64,000 nt of DNA from DASWUZ01 sp036401375 (GCA_036401375.1 DASWVB010000027.1:226005-290004); one strand, 5' to 3'; shown: positions 16,333 to 25,362, counted from the first letter of the stretch. A program made the numbers and translations. The notes: generated by a model not told the origin, from the letters alone.

Positions 16333-17346
16333 ATGCGGAGAATAAATTCGTCCTCTCTCATCTCCTCCGGTTGCCCCGGGTTTTACTGGGACCGCAGCTT
16401 TCTCACCGAACGTCTGGCCGAGGTACGACATCAGCAGGGGCGGCTTATAGGCCGCATGGAAGGGCTGAGTCACCCGCTGCGTCGAGACGCTATGCTGCAC
16501 ACATTGACGGATGACGTGGTGACCAATGCGGGCTTGCCCTCTGTAGACAGTGAACGCAAGCAGGTGCGCATATTAATCGCGCAATATCTAGAAATACGCT
16601 GTGAGCGAGATCAGCCAGCGAAAGAAACCCACGAAGAACTCGTGCGTACAACAGTGGATGCAAAGTGTCACTTCGCCGACCCTCTCTCGCGCGAGAGGCT
16701 GCTGCGGTGGCATGCATCTCTGCCTGGTAAAGCGGACCCGACGTGGCAGCAGTCCGAGAGTGATCTAGACGCGTTCCTGCAGTGGTTCAACGAGGAGGGA
16801 CGCGCTGACTGGGTAGTTAAGGCCGCTATAGCTCACCTGTGGTTTATGCTCCTGGCACCCTTTCCTCATAAAAATTTGGAGATAGCTCGTCTTATAGCTG
16901 AGATGGCGGTAGCGCGATCGGAGAGGTGCTCGGAGCGGTTTTATAGTATCTCTACTGAACTTTTGCGAAGCTATTCGACATATACGCACTTGCTAGACCG
17001 GATTAGGATTAACTCGAGAGACATTACTGGGTGGATCGAGTGGTTTTTGGCATGCATGGAGTGTGCAATAACCACGGCGGGAACTAGGCACGCAGCGCTG
17101 CTCGGGAGAGCACGGCTTCGCGATCTGATGCTGCATGGATCTGAGAACGAACGCCAGAGCCGAGTAATTAACCGCCTGCTCGAGCAGGTAATCGACAAGG
17201 TAACGACCTCAAGATGGGCGCAGATAGGTAACTGCTCGCAGGATACTGCGCTGCGTGACATTCTGCACCTGGTTGAAAAGGGCGTGTTGCGCCGCAACCC
17301 TGAAGGCGGGCGCACGACGAGTTACTCCCTGCATCTAACTCCTTGA
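16333..17346 (+). CDS. Degenerate Fic/DUF4172 protein with winged-helix C-terminus (catalytic and inhibitory residues lost)
   Basis: 337 residues with the full DUF4172-Fic-wHTH layout. The N-terminal part (YWDRSFLTERLAEVRHQQGR, then LIGRMEGL and LTDDVV) is DUF4172. The Fic core HPFxxGNGR is replaced by APFPHKNLEIAR at 175-186: the catalytic His is A175, the Arg is E183 and the glycines are lost, while surrounding AHLWF and IAR are kept. The auto-inhibitory [S/T]xxxE motif is also gone, with P69 where Glu is expected. The C-terminal winged helix (TTSRWAQIGNCSQDTALRDI, then LVEKGVLRRNPEGG) is intact. It should not AMPylate; a DNA-binding role is inferred. The gene is visibly more AT-rich than its neighbours, suggesting transfer. 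Start ATG 16333 lacks a clear Shine-Dalgarno sequence. Confidence 0.85.
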   Translation: MRRINSSSLISSGCPGFYWDRSFLTERLAEVRHQQGRLIGRMEGLSHPLRRDAMLHTLTDDVVTNAGLPSVDSERKQVRILIAQYLEIRCERDQPAKETHEELVRTTVDAKCHFADPLSRERLLRWHASLPGKADPTWQQSESDLDAFLQWFNEEGRADWVVKAAIAHLWFMLLAPFPHKNLEIARLIAEMAVARSERCSERFYSISTELLRSYSTYTHLLDRIRINSRDITGWIEWFLACMECAITTAGTRHAALLGRARLRDLMLHGSENERQSRVINRLLEQVIDKVTTSRWAQIGNCSQDTALRDILHLVEKGVLRRNPEGGRTTSYSLHLTP

Positions 17347-17445
17347 CGATGCGGGGGATTTACACTGCGGCACGGATGAATAGTCAAATTTTGTCGATAT
17401 TTACTTGCTTAATAGGGCTCTGACGCACGCCAGAGGGGCGGTAGA

Positions 17446-18447
17446 GTGAAAATCATCAGTATCGGGGAGATTCTATGGGACGTCTTCGGCTCTCAAGAGT
17501 TCCTCGGCGGAGCACCGCTCAACTTTGCTGTCAACAGCCAGCGACTGGGTAGCAGCGCCACCGTATTCAGTGCCGTGGGCGATGATCCGCGGGGCCGGCG
17601 CGCGCTGGAGATGATGGAACAGCTTGCCTTCTCCTCAGAATTCGTCCAGGTCGTGAGCGACGCAGCTACAGGAGCGGCAATCATCACCAGCGACGGAGCC
17701 GGAGATGCAAGCTTCTCGATCGAGCGCCCGGCGGCCTTTGACTGTCTTCACGTAACAGAGGATCTGCTGGCTCAGCTAGCGAGCTGGCAGCCGGGATGGA
17801 TTTACTTCGGCACGCTCGCGCAGACCAATCCCCGCAATGAGGAAATGCTGCATACCCTACTGAGTCTCACCCCGCAGGCGCGTCGTTTTTACGATATGAA
17901 TCTGCGACAGGGACACTGGAATGCTGCCCTGGTCGAACGCCTGTCTACTCTCGCCTCGGTGCTGAAGTTGAATGAGGCAGAGGCCAAGACGCTTTGGGAG
18001 CTTGCCAGCCCGGTTCACCCTTTTTCGCTGGACGATTTCTGCCGCCTCTGGTCATCGACTTACGACATCGATGTGATCTGCACCACGCTCGGCGAGGAGG
18101 GATGCGCCGTCTTCTCACAGGAATCCCTCAACTATTATCCAGGATTCTCCGTCAAGGTATTAGACACGGTCGGGGCTGGTGACGCCTTTAGCGCGGCCTT
18201 CTTGCGAGGCCTGGATCAAGGCTGGCCGATGGAACGCAACGCCGAGTTCGCGAACGCATTGGGCGCAATCGTTGCCAGCCGGGCAGGTGCGACTCCGCCA
18301 TGGAGTGAGGCAGACTGCCTCGAATTAATTGCGGGGACAGGTATATCAGACGAAGAAATCAAAAACAACGCCGAGAATCTGACTGCTTCGTTGAATGACC
18401 AGCGCGTAGGAACGACAGGTAGGCAACGTAAGAAGAACAAGGTATAG
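17446..18447 (+). CDS. PfkB-family carbohydrate kinase (fructokinase-like)
   Basis: 333-residue ribokinase/PfkB kinase, expected to phosphorylate a sugar such as fructose with ATP in the cytoplasm. The N-terminus (MKIISIGEILWDVF) and GGAPLNFAVNSQRLG form the sugar-binding signature. The C-terminal signature DTVGAGDAFSAAFLRGL places the anion hole at 240-246 with D246 as catalytic base. The protein ends with an unusually basic tail (GRQRKKNKV). Start is GTG 17446 with AGAGGGG upstream. It stands alone between the Fic-like gene and a DUF3309 gene; the exact substrate is not readable. Confidence 0.9.
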   Translation: MKIISIGEILWDVFGSQEFLGGAPLNFAVNSQRLGSSATVFSAVGDDPRGRRALEMMEQLAFSSEFVQVVSDAATGAAIITSDGAGDASFSIERPAAFDCLHVTEDLLAQLASWQPGWIYFGTLAQTNPRNEEMLHTLLSLTPQARRFYDMNLRQGHWNAALVERLSTLASVLKLNEAEAKTLWELASPVHPFSLDDFCRLWSSTYDIDVICTTLGEEGCAVFSQESLNYYPGFSVKVLDTVGAGDAFSAAFLRGLDQGWPMERNAEFANALGAIVASRAGATPPWSEADCLELIAGTGISDEEIKNNAENLTASLNDQRVGTTGRQRKKNKV

Positions 18448-18469
18448 TACTCACGACTGGAGGGGTAAC

Positions 18470-18625
18470 TTGGAGTTCATCGTCGTTATACTGCTCGTGC
18501 TGCTCTTGATAGGCGCATTCCCGAGGTGGGGTCACAGCCGCAGTTGGGGCTACTACCCAAGCGGAGGCATTGGACTGATTCTCGTGATCGTCCTGATCCT
18601 CTTCCTGCTCCATGTAGTGATTTGA
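18470..18625 (+). CDS. DUF3309-family small membrane protein
   Basis: 51-residue protein starting at TTG 18470, with GGAGGGG about six bases upstream. Two hydrophobic segments (residues 3-17 and 34-51) flank a polar loop with PRWGHSRSWGYYPSGGIG, the DUF3309 pattern (Pro-Trp, Ser-Arg-x-Trp-Gly-Tyr, Pro-Ser-Gly-Gly). Function is unknown; the family is common in soil bacteria. It begins 22 bases after the PfkB kinase stop and could be co-transcribed. Confidence 0.8.
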   Translation: MEFIVVILLVLLLIGAFPRWGHSRSWGYYPSGGIGLILVIVLILFLLHVVI

Positions 18626-18677
18626 GAGAACCCGAAGAGACGGCAGCTCTTGTCGGTGTTGCGGCCGGCTGACATGC

Positions 18678-18752
18678 TGGAGCGGGAGACGGGGATCGAA
18701 CCCGCAACCAACGGCTTGGGAAGCCGCTACTCTACCATTGAGCTACTCCCGC
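18678..18752 (-). tRNA. tRNA-Gly (anticodon CCC)
   Basis: On the minus strand the acceptor stem GCGGGAG pairs with CTCCCGC, followed by T and an encoded CCA (18678-18680). The D arm (TAGCTCAATGGTAGAG), the anticodon loop TTCCCAA on a five-pair stem, and the T arm (GGGTTCGATCCCC) are all present. The anticodon CCC reads the glycine codon GGG. Confidence 0.95.
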
Positions 18753-18865
18753 CCGCTGTGGGTAAGTGTATCAAAGCTGGCGGTTGCGCAAGACGGCCGT
18801 GTTCTCTGCGAAGGCGAAGACGAGTGCCAGCCCGCGCGGTGCAAGATGGAAGATGGCGGATCACG

Positions 18866-19843
18866 ATGTTGTCGCTGGTGAGGACGAGGAAGACTCGAAC
18901 CCCGTCGACGCTCGGGTTCACCAGGGCAGGTTGCATTGCAGCTCTGGGCCTGCTGACCGCATGTCTAAACCAGCCGCTCCTATCCCAGAGCAACCCCCAA
19001 AGCAACCCCCAGAGCCACGCAGAGACCAAGCGAGCGATCGGCGGCCTAGTCTGGGAGGAGCACTTCGGCAGAGGTACTGCGGTGCCAGGTCCTCCCAACC
19101 CTCTGAACTGGAGCTTCGAATCCGGCGGCGGCGGCTGGGGCAATCGAGAACTGGAGACGTATTGCTCCTACGGTGCGAACAACGCTCCTTGCCAATCAGC
19201 GCAGCCAAACGCGTTCCTGGCGCGTGACGGTTACCTGCACATCGTGGCGCGGCGCTCGGCCTCCGGAGCTTACACCTCGGCCCGCATCATCTCAAAGCAT
19301 CTGCAGAGCTTCCAGTATGGGCGCATCGAGGCGCGCATTCGCATTCCTGCGGGGGAGGGCCTCTGGCCGGCATTCTGGATGCTGGGCGAGAACATCGACT
19401 CGGTCCCATGGCCAGGCTGCGGAGAGGCGGACATCATGGAGAACATCGGGCGTGAACCGGCCGTCGTTCACGGCTCAGTTCATGGTCCGGGTTTTATCGG
19501 CCTCAAGCTGAGTTCGCCGTATACTGACCCGGGCGGCAGGCCCATCTCCCAGGCGTTTCACAAGTTCGGAATGACCTGGTACCCCGGTCGTGTGGAGTAC
19601 TACATTGATGATCCGGCGACACCCTACGCGGTCTTTACCCCCGCCGATCTGCCTGCCGGTGCGAGGTGGCCGTTCGATGACGGCAGGTACTTTCTGCTGC
19701 TAAATCTTGCAGTAGGGGGCCAGTGGCCGGGACCGCCCGATGCATCTACGAAGTTTCCTGCCGAGATGCTGGTCGATTACCTTAAGGTATGGCGGCTGGC
19801 GGGCCCAGAACCTTCGCCTCCACCGGCGTCGTCGCACCCCTGA
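18866..19843 (+). CDS. Glycoside hydrolase family 16 lipoprotein (beta-1,3-glucanase-like)
   Basis: 325-residue secreted endo-beta-glucanase, expected to cut laminarin-type or mixed-linkage glucans outside the cell. ATG 18866 gives a basic N-terminus, a hydrophobic segment and a lipobox LTAC with C33, so it is probably a lipoprotein. The catalytic GH16 motif EADIMENIG is at 187-195, with E187 nucleophile, D189 and E192 acid/base. VWEEHFG, then NRELETYC, FQYGRIEARIRIP and FHKFGMTWYPGRVEYYID are further family features. The reading frame is open further upstream across the tRNA, so the start matters; no strong ribosome site is visible. Confidence 0.9.
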   Translation: MLSLVRTRKTRTPSTLGFTRAGCIAALGLLTACLNQPLLSQSNPQSNPQSHAETKRAIGGLVWEEHFGRGTAVPGPPNPLNWSFESGGGGWGNRELETYCSYGANNAPCQSAQPNAFLARDGYLHIVARRSASGAYTSARIISKHLQSFQYGRIEARIRIPAGEGLWPAFWMLGENIDSVPWPGCGEADIMENIGREPAVVHGSVHGPGFIGLKLSSPYTDPGGRPISQAFHKFGMTWYPGRVEYYIDDPATPYAVFTPADLPAGARWPFDDGRYFLLLNLAVGGQWPGPPDASTKFPAEMLVDYLKVWRLAGPEPSPPPASSHP

Positions 19844-19874
19844 ATAGACAAGGGCTGGTACCTTATTTAAGTAA

Positions 19875-19906
19875 TTGACTCACAACCTACGGCCGCAGAT
19901 TACACT
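19875..19906 (+). promoter_or_regulatory. Possible promoter of the YtxH gene
   Basis: TTGACT at 19875-19880 and TACACT at 19901-19906 resemble -35 and -10 boxes, but the 20-base spacing is longer than ideal. Weak call, supported mainly by lying about 40 bases upstream of an isolated gene. Confidence 0.25.
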
Positions 19907-19945
19907 CTCAGAGCCATAGCATTTTGTCCTGCAAGGAGCGCACTT

Positions 19946-20266
19946 ATGAACGCAGTGAAGTTCTGGACGGTATTCAGCATAGGAGTAGCAGCCGGCGCCG
20001 CCGTGGCATTGATCTATGCGCCCGATACGGGCGTTGAAACCAGGCGCAAGATCAAGAGCAGCATCGACGATGCGACAGATTACGTGAAAGACGCGACAGC
20101 TCCGACGGTTGCTGCCGTCAAGGAGGCTACCGCTCCCTACATCAGCCAGGCGCAGGACGTGATTGCTCGCGGCAAGACCGCAGTGAGCGACGCAGTAGAC
20201 TCCGCGAGCAGCGCGGCTGCCTCGGCAAACGCTGCCACCAGGAAGAAGGTCAGCGAGTACGTCTGA
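19946..20266 (+). CDS. YtxH-domain protein
   Basis: 106-residue small protein of the YtxH/Gvp-like family. Residues 5-26 form a membrane segment (FWTVFSIGVAAGAAVALIYA) followed by PDTGVETRRKI, the family hallmark. The rest is an Ala/Val/Lys-rich amphipathic helix resembling LEA-type stress proteins. The family is often stress-induced, but function is unresolved. ATG 19946 has AAGGAG about eight bases upstream. A strong terminator follows. Confidence 0.88.
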   Translation: MNAVKFWTVFSIGVAAGAAVALIYAPDTGVETRRKIKSSIDDATDYVKDATAPTVAAVKEATAPYISQAQDVIARGKTAVSDAVDSASSAAASANAATRKKVSEYV

Positions 20267-20324
20267 CCTCGTTTGTGCGAGGTTGCCACCGGGCTGCTGA
20301 GGCGATAAATACCGCTTAAGAGAG

Positions 20325-20362
20325 AGGGGCCATGTCCGATGGACATGGCCCCTCCTGTTTTT
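20325..20362 (+). terminator. Rho-independent terminator after the YtxH gene
   Basis: Perfect 13-bp stem (20325-20337 with 20341-20353), GAT loop, then a short run ending in five T. It sits between the convergent YtxH and clpC genes. The T-run is on the plus strand, so it mainly serves the YtxH gene. Confidence 0.92.
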
Positions 20363-20371
20363 AGTAATGAG

Positions 20372-22831
20372 CTAGGCGCTGAAGAGGAGAATTCCCTCAG
20401 CCTTCTCTTCGCCGACGCTGTCGACCACAGGCCGGTAGAAGAGCTGGTTGTTGGCGAGGTAGACCTCGAGGAACGCCGGCCGCGCGGTGATTCCACCGGC
20501 GATAAGGGCCTCTGACAGTGGGTCTTCGACGTAGCGCTGCAGGGCGCGGCGTAGAGGACGTGCACCGTAGCTGCGATCCACCAGAGTCTTTTCGAGAATC
20601 CACTTCTTGGCGTCGTCGGTGACCGAGATGGTGATCGCCTTCTGCGCAAGGTTGGTGTTGAGCTGCTGTACGAGTAGCTCGAGGATTTGGATGAGGTCCG
20701 CGTCCGACAGCGACAGGAAGATGATGATCTCGTCGAGCCGGTTGAGGAACTCCGGGTTAAAGGTGCGTTTGACCTCGCCCTTGACCATCTCTTCGATCTT
20801 GTCCATGACCAGGTCTTCGCGGTCTGAGGAGAAGCCGAGGCCTTTGTTCTTCTGCAGGTGCCGCGCGCCGATGTTCGACGTCATGATGATGATCGTATTT
20901 TTGAAGTCAACGGTGTTGCCTAGTCCGTCGGTCAACTGACCATCTTCAAAGACCTGCAGCAGGATGTTAAACACATCCGGATGCGCCTTCTCGATTTCGT
21001 CGAGCAGCACAACGGAATACGGTGACCGCTTGACGCGCTCGGTGAGCTGACCGCCCTCCTCGTAGCCGACGTAGCCCGGAGGCGAACCGATGAGCTTCGA
21101 GACCGAGTGCTTCTCCATGAATTCCGACATATCGAAGCGGATCAGCGACTTCTCGCTGCCGAAGAGGAAGCCGGCGAGGGTGCGCGCCATCTCCGTCTTG
21201 CCAACGCCCGTCGGGCCCAGAAACAGGAACGAGCCGATGGGGCGGTTGGGGCTCTTGAGGCCGGCACGCGAGCGGCGGATGGCGCGGGCGAGGGCAGAGA
21301 TGGCCTTCTCCTGCGAGATAACGCGCTTGTGCAGCTCTTCTTCGACCCGCAGCAGCTTCTGGGTCTCTTCTTCCTTGATTGAGGTGACGGGGACGCCGGT
21401 CCAGCGGCTCACAACATCTTCGATGTCTTCGCGGCCGACGATGCCGGCGGTGGAGTCGTCGAGGTGGTATTTGTCGCGAAGGGCGCGCAGATTCTCGCGC
21501 TCCTTACGCTCCTCGTCCGAATAGAAGCGCGCCTTCTCGAACTCATGGTTCGCGATGGCGTTTTCCATGCGGTGGACGATGAACTTGATTCGCTTCTGAA
21601 CCTCGGTGATCTCCTCGGGCAGCGAAGTCTGGCGCAGCTTGACGCGCGCGCCGGCCTCGTCGATCAGGTCGATTGCCTTGTCCGGCAGGAAGCGGTCGGG
21701 GATATAGCGGCTGGAGTGCGAGACGGCGAAGGTGATCGAATCGTCGGTGTAGCTGACGGCGTGGAATTTCTCGTAGCGGTCCTTGATGCCCATGATGATG
21801 CGGATCGCATCCTCTTCGTTGGGCGGCGGAACTTTGACGGCCTGGAAACGCCGCTCGAGGGAGCGGTCTTTCTCGATCGACTTGCGATACTCCGCCGGCG
21901 TGGTTGCGCCGATGCACTGTATCTCGCCGCGCGAAAGGGCGGGCTTGAGGATGTTGGCAGCGTCGAGCGAGCCCTCTGCTGAACCCGCACCTACCAGGGT
22001 GTGCAGCTCGTCAATGAAGATGATGGAGTTCTGGTTTTCCATCAGTTCTTTCATGATGGTCTTGAGGCGCTCTTCAAACTGGCCGCGATACTTGGTGCCC
22101 GCGACGATGAGCGAAAGGTCGAGCGCCAGCACCCGCTTGTCGGCGAGGAAGCTCGGCACGTCACCATCTGAAATCTTCTGCGCCAAGCCCTCCACGATGG
22201 CTGTCTTGCCTACGCCCGGTTCGCCGATCAGGACTGGATTGTTCTTCGTGCGCCGGCAGAGGATCTGGATTACCCGCTCTAGCTCCTGGTCGCGACCGAC
22301 GAGCGGGTCGAGCTGGTTATCCATCGCGGCCTGGGTGAGGTCGCGCGAAAACTCGGCCAGCAGGCTCGACTCGCGGTTACGTGCCGATGGAGGAGCTTTC
22401 TCCTGGTTGGCACGGGCGAGTTCTTCCCGGATGGCGAGGAGTTTGAGGCCGCGCTCATGGAGGATCTCCGCCGCGAAACACTTCTCTTCGCGGAGCAGGC
22501 CGAGCAGCAGGTGCTCGGTTCCGATGTGTTTGTGCGAGAGCCGCTCAGCCTCTTCAGCCGCGTAGGCCAGCACCCGCTTGCATTCGTTCGAGAGCGGCAG
22601 GTCGACCGAGGTCGAGACCTTCTCCCGCATTGTGGTGTGACCTTCGATCTGCTTGCGTATCGATTCCACCGAGGCATGCGAGCGTAAGAAGCGATTTGTT
22701 AGTGCCTTGTCCTCACGCAAAAGTCCAAGCAGCAGGTGCTCCGTCTCGATATAAGGGGAGCCGAACTGGCTCGCCTCGTACCGGGCGAAGAAGATCACGC
22801 GCCGCGCCTTTTCTGTGTAGCGTTCGAACAT
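20372..22831 (-). CDS. clpC: ATP-dependent Clp protease ATP-binding subunit ClpC
   Basis: 819-residue Hsp100 unfoldase that feeds proteins to ClpP. Residues 1-145 hold two Clp-N repeats (IETEHLLLGLLRED and IGTEHLLLGLLREE). AAA-1 has Walker A GEPGVGKT at 203-210. A UVR-like segment (NHEFEKARFYSDEERKERE) follows with the middle domain, and AAA-2 has GPTGVGKT at 539-546 with the Clp signature RFDMSEFMEKHSVSKLIGSP. Length and the UVR-like segment point to ClpC rather than ClpA or ClpB. ATG 22831 has AAGGGGG immediately upstream. It is separate from the eCIS operon and is a housekeeping gene. Confidence 0.94.
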   Translation of the reverse strand: MFERYTEKARRVIFFARYEASQFGSPYIETEHLLLGLLREDKALTNRFLRSHASVESIRKQIEGHTTMREKVSTSVDLPLSNECKRVLAYAAEEAERLSHKHIGTEHLLLGLLREEKCFAAEILHERGLKLLAIREELARANQEKAPPSARNRESSLLAEFSRDLTQAAMDNQLDPLVGRDQELERVIQILCRRTKNNPVLIGEPGVGKTAIVEGLAQKISDGDVPSFLADKRVLALDLSLIVAGTKYRGQFEERLKTIMKELMENQNSIIFIDELHTLVGAGSAEGSLDAANILKPALSRGEIQCIGATTPAEYRKSIEKDRSLERRFQAVKVPPPNEEDAIRIIMGIKDRYEKFHAVSYTDDSITFAVSHSSRYIPDRFLPDKAIDLIDEAGARVKLRQTSLPEEITEVQKRIKFIVHRMENAIANHEFEKARFYSDEERKERENLRALRDKYHLDDSTAGIVGREDIEDVVSRWTGVPVTSIKEEETQKLLRVEEELHKRVISQEKAISALARAIRRSRAGLKSPNRPIGSFLFLGPTGVGKTEMARTLAGFLFGSEKSLIRFDMSEFMEKHSVSKLIGSPPGYVGYEEGGQLTERVKRSPYSVVLLDEIEKAHPDVFNILLQVFEDGQLTDGLGNTVDFKNTIIIMTSNIGARHLQKNKGLGFSSDREDLVMDKIEEMVKGEVKRTFNPEFLNRLDEIIIFLSLSDADLIQILELLVQQLNTNLAQKAITISVTDDAKKWILEKTLVDRSYGARPLRRALQRYVEDPLSEALIAGGITARPAFLEVYLANNQLFYRPVVDSVGEEKAEGILLFSA

Positions 22832-23137
22832 ATTCCCCCTTCAACGGCTTGGCGGCGCCAGTCTTTCGATCTGGAACCGTCGAGCCTCAGCACTCCTGCG
22901 TCTCCCCGGCGCCGGACTACGGCAAAAAGCGGAAGAGACCTTCAGATTCGACGCTGACAAGGCTGGTTTGCCTCTGCTGCCAGTTCGCGTCCTGCGGGGT
23001 TGCTCCCGGTGCACGCGTGTCCAATCCACCCCATTCAGTTCCTCTGAAACGCGCCAACTGCTCCTCAGCTGCTCTGGGTGCGAGTATCGAGCGGCCCGTG
23101 CTTCTCGCATCGCCATCATCTGCGGGCAGGTCAAGCT
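22832..23137. other. Intergenic region, no gene recognised
   Basis: 306 bases between the LolD-like stop and clpC start, both on the minus strand. It must contain the clpC promoter if clpC is not read through from upstream. A 97-codon minus-strand frame crosses it but starts inside the ABC gene without a ribosome site. I see no tRNA, CIRCE-like repeat or clear terminator. Confidence 0.5.
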
Positions 23138-23956
23138 TTAAACCTCGTGCGGTGAAAGCCTGCCTGCCTCTTCGATCCGGCCCTTGTCCAGCCGCAGCGT
23201 CCGGTCGCATCGCCGGGCTATTGCGGGGTTATGAGTAACAATAATTGACGTCAGGCCATGGCTGCCATGCAGCCGTTCGATAAGGCTGAATACCACATCG
23301 GCAGTCCGGCCGTCCAAATCACCGGTCGGCTCGTCCGCGAGTAATACCTGCGGCCCGGTGACCAGAGCACGAGCCAGTGAAACCCGCTGCTGCTCCCCGC
23401 CGGAGAGCTCGCCGGCGCGGTGCGAGGCGCGGCCGGAGAGTTCCACCTCATCCAGCCATCTCGCGGCGCTCTCAGAGGCGGCAGCCCTGCTCTGACCGCG
23501 GGCGAGCAGAGGCATAGCTACGTTCTCCAGGGCAGTGAACTCCGGCAGCAGGTAGTGAAACTGCCAGACGTACCCGATGCTGGTATTGCGGAAGCGGGCC
23601 GCCTGCTTCGGGGAGAGTGATCCCAGCAGGGTTGATGCACAGTGTACAGTCCCGCTTGTCGGCACATCCAGTGCACCGAGAATGTGCAGCAGGGTGCTCT
23701 TACCTGCGCCGGAGGGCCCGGTGACGGCCACCATCTCGCCGGCTGAAACCTTGAAGCTGAGTTCCTCGAAGAGAACCAGACGACCGCGCCCGGTTACATA
23801 TTCTTTTGACAGGCTCCGGACCTCGATCGGCCACGGCGCACCAGTAGAGAGATGCTCCTGCGCGGCAGCAGGATTCAGCGCGGGCTCGTCCCACGGTCGA
23901 GGCGCGAACGGGGCGGCGATTGCACCTGGGGCGCTCTCCATATCTACCTGTACCAT
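23138..23956 (-). CDS. lolD: ABC transporter ATP-binding protein, LolD-like
   Basis: 272-residue ABC ATPase of the LolD/MacB class, which powers lipoprotein release or other MacB-type mechanotransmission with FtsX-type permeases. Walker A is GPSGAGKST, the Q-loop region YVWQFHYLLPEFTALENVAM is the LolD-type sequence, the signature is LSGGEQQRVSLARAL, Walker B is VLLADEPTGDLD and the switch His is in IIVTHNPAIA. An extra N-terminal ~45 residues, Ala/Pro-rich, precede the domain (start 23956 uncertain). It is last in a minus-strand cluster with an FtsX-like permease (25509-26765), but a glycosyltransferase gene sits between them. Confidence 0.85.
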   Translation of the reverse strand: MVQVDMESAPGAIAAPFAPRPWDEPALNPAAAQEHLSTGAPWPIEVRSLSKEYVTGRGRLVLFEELSFKVSAGEMVAVTGPSGAGKSTLLHILGALDVPTSGTVHCASTLLGSLSPKQAARFRNTSIGYVWQFHYLLPEFTALENVAMPLLARGQSRAAASESAARWLDEVELSGRASHRAGELSGGEQQRVSLARALVTGPQVLLADEPTGDLDGRTADVVFSLIERLHGSHGLTSIIVTHNPAIARRCDRTLRLDKGRIEEAGRLSPHEV

Positions 23957-24003
23957 TCTACAGCGAGGTTAGGAAGCAAGTTCGTGTCAGGGTACGCTGG
24001 TGG

Positions 24004-25362
24004 TTACGGCCCTGCTTCAAACGATCGCGCCTCAGAGTCCCCTCCGCGGTCGTCTTGGATTTCATCCAGGTGCAGGTCCTCATCCTCGTCCTCCTCATCG
24101 GTGATAATGGCGTAATCGCCATCGGAAAACGTGCCCCCGATCTTGCCTAGCCATCCCGCCGTCCTGCTAAAGGGCTGTAGCACCCATGTTTCAGGAATGG
24201 TTCCTGACTGAAATTCGCAGATCAGCAATATTTCGTCTTCTTCCCCGGAGACCGTTTCAAGCTCGGACTGCGGAAAGTCGCGCCGGTAGATCTCTGTGTG
24301 GTCTTTGTCTGCGATACCGACATACCAGAATGCCGGATCGCCCAGAGCACCATCGGGCAGGCTGAGGAAGTTGATCCTGATCCGCGCCATCCAGAGGTAG
24401 ATCTCATCGGTCCAGTGCGGGTCGGCTGGAGGGTTGGGCGGCTCCTTGCTGCGCCTGGTGTAGTCCTGCAGCTTGCGTACCTTGAAATCGACCCCGGCGT
24501 AGCTCTCGAAATCGCCGATGGTGCGCACCGAGCCCATGCCGTAGCCTGAGACCGGCCTTCCAGTGAGCAGTCTCCGCACCTTTCTGCGGCTGAAGGTGTC
24601 GAGCTCGCTCCAATCCCGCTCTACCTTGTTAAGCCGAGTGTGGTTGTGCCAGTGCCTGGCGGCATCGGCTCGAATGTAGTCATGCCACACGATGGTCTCG
24701 CAAGGGTGGAAGAGGTCGTAGCCGGAGGTGAAGGCGCGCACGCTCATCGACGCCTCCTCCCCGTAGAAATAGAGCTCAGGGTCGTAAGGCACCTGCTCTA
24801 CAAAGCTGCCCACGGTGAAGAGGAAGCCCGCAGCGAGGAAGCGGCCGCGCATCGGTGAGGTGCGCTTGCGCCAGTCGGGCAAGACCTCGGGCTTCAGCTC
24901 GGGTATGCCGTCCTTGGCGAAGTTGGTGAAGGCGATCATCAGCGGGTCGCCGCTCAGAACCTCGTCTTCGCCGGGCACGAAGGCGGTGCCGTAGGTGGTG
25001 AGGATGGGCAGCGCGCTGCCGGTCTCGTCCATCAACGCAATGAGCCTCTCGTCCCAGCCCTCGACAAACCGGCAGTGCGAGTCGACCTGCATGTACCACT
25101 GTTCGCCCTGCCAGAGCTTCATGATAGCGGCACGCGCCCAGCACGCACCCTTGCTGTCACGCCAGTCGATGTCGAGGATTTGGAACCGGGCATCTTCAGA
25201 ATACGGAGGGCGCGGCTCCTCCGGGCCATGCTGCCAGCAGATGCCGAATCGGAGCCGCTCCGGCTGCCGCGCCTTGGCGATGCAGTCGGCGATGGTAGGC
25301 GCTAGCTGGGGATCGCGATAGGCCGCGATCGAGACGAAGACCAGATTGTTGAGCGAATTCAG
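24004..25362 (-). CDS. GlcNAc-type glycosyltransferase (PF11397-like), CTG start
   Basis: 452-residue cytoplasmic glycosyltransferase resembling the GlcNAc-transferase family of Skp1 GnT type. From CTG 25362 the protein begins MNSLNNLVFVSIAAYRDPQL and continues with IADCIAKA and ICWQHGPEE, the family's N-terminal nucleotide-sugar region; KGACWARAAIMKLWQGEQWY and MQVDSHCRFVEGWD (a DxD/DxH-like site) follow. FYGEEASMSVRAFTSGYDLF and ETIVWHDY come later. The first ATG (25122) would remove about 80 conserved residues, and the frame is closed by a stop further up, so a non-ATG start is needed; GGAG lies eight bases upstream of the CTG. The acidic tail (EEDEDEDLHLDE) is unusual. The acceptor is unknown. 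Confidence 0.8.
   Translation of the reverse strand: MNSLNNLVFVSIAAYRDPQLAPTIADCIAKARQPERLRFGICWQHGPEEPRPPYSEDARFQILDIDWRDSKGACWARAAIMKLWQGEQWYMQVDSHCRFVEGWDERLIALMDETGSALPILTTYGTAFVPGEDEVLSGDPLMIAFTNFAKDGIPELKPEVLPDWRKRTSPMRGRFLAAGFLFTVGSFVEQVPYDPELYFYGEEASMSVRAFTSGYDLFHPCETIVWHDYIRADAARHWHNHTRLNKVERDWSELDTFSRRKVRRLLTGRPVSGYGMGSVRTIGDFESYAGVDFKVRKLQDYTRRSKEPPNPPADPHWTDEIYLWMARIRINFLSLPDGALGDPAFWYVGIADKDHTEIYRRDFPQSELETVSGEEDEILLICEFQSGTIPETWVLQPFSRTAGWLGKIGGTFSDGDYAIITDEEDEDEDLHLDEIQDDRGGDSEARSFEAGP

Noticed and set aside
20372..22831. ClpC as the sheath-disassembly ATPase (ClpV) of the injection system
   Set aside because: It has a ClpC layout with a UVR-like segment and own promoter region, lies outside the operon, and no T6SS genes are present; eCIS do not use ClpV.
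22917..23210. 97-codon frame between lolD and clpC
   Set aside because: Starts inside lolD with no ribosome site and has no recognisable domain.
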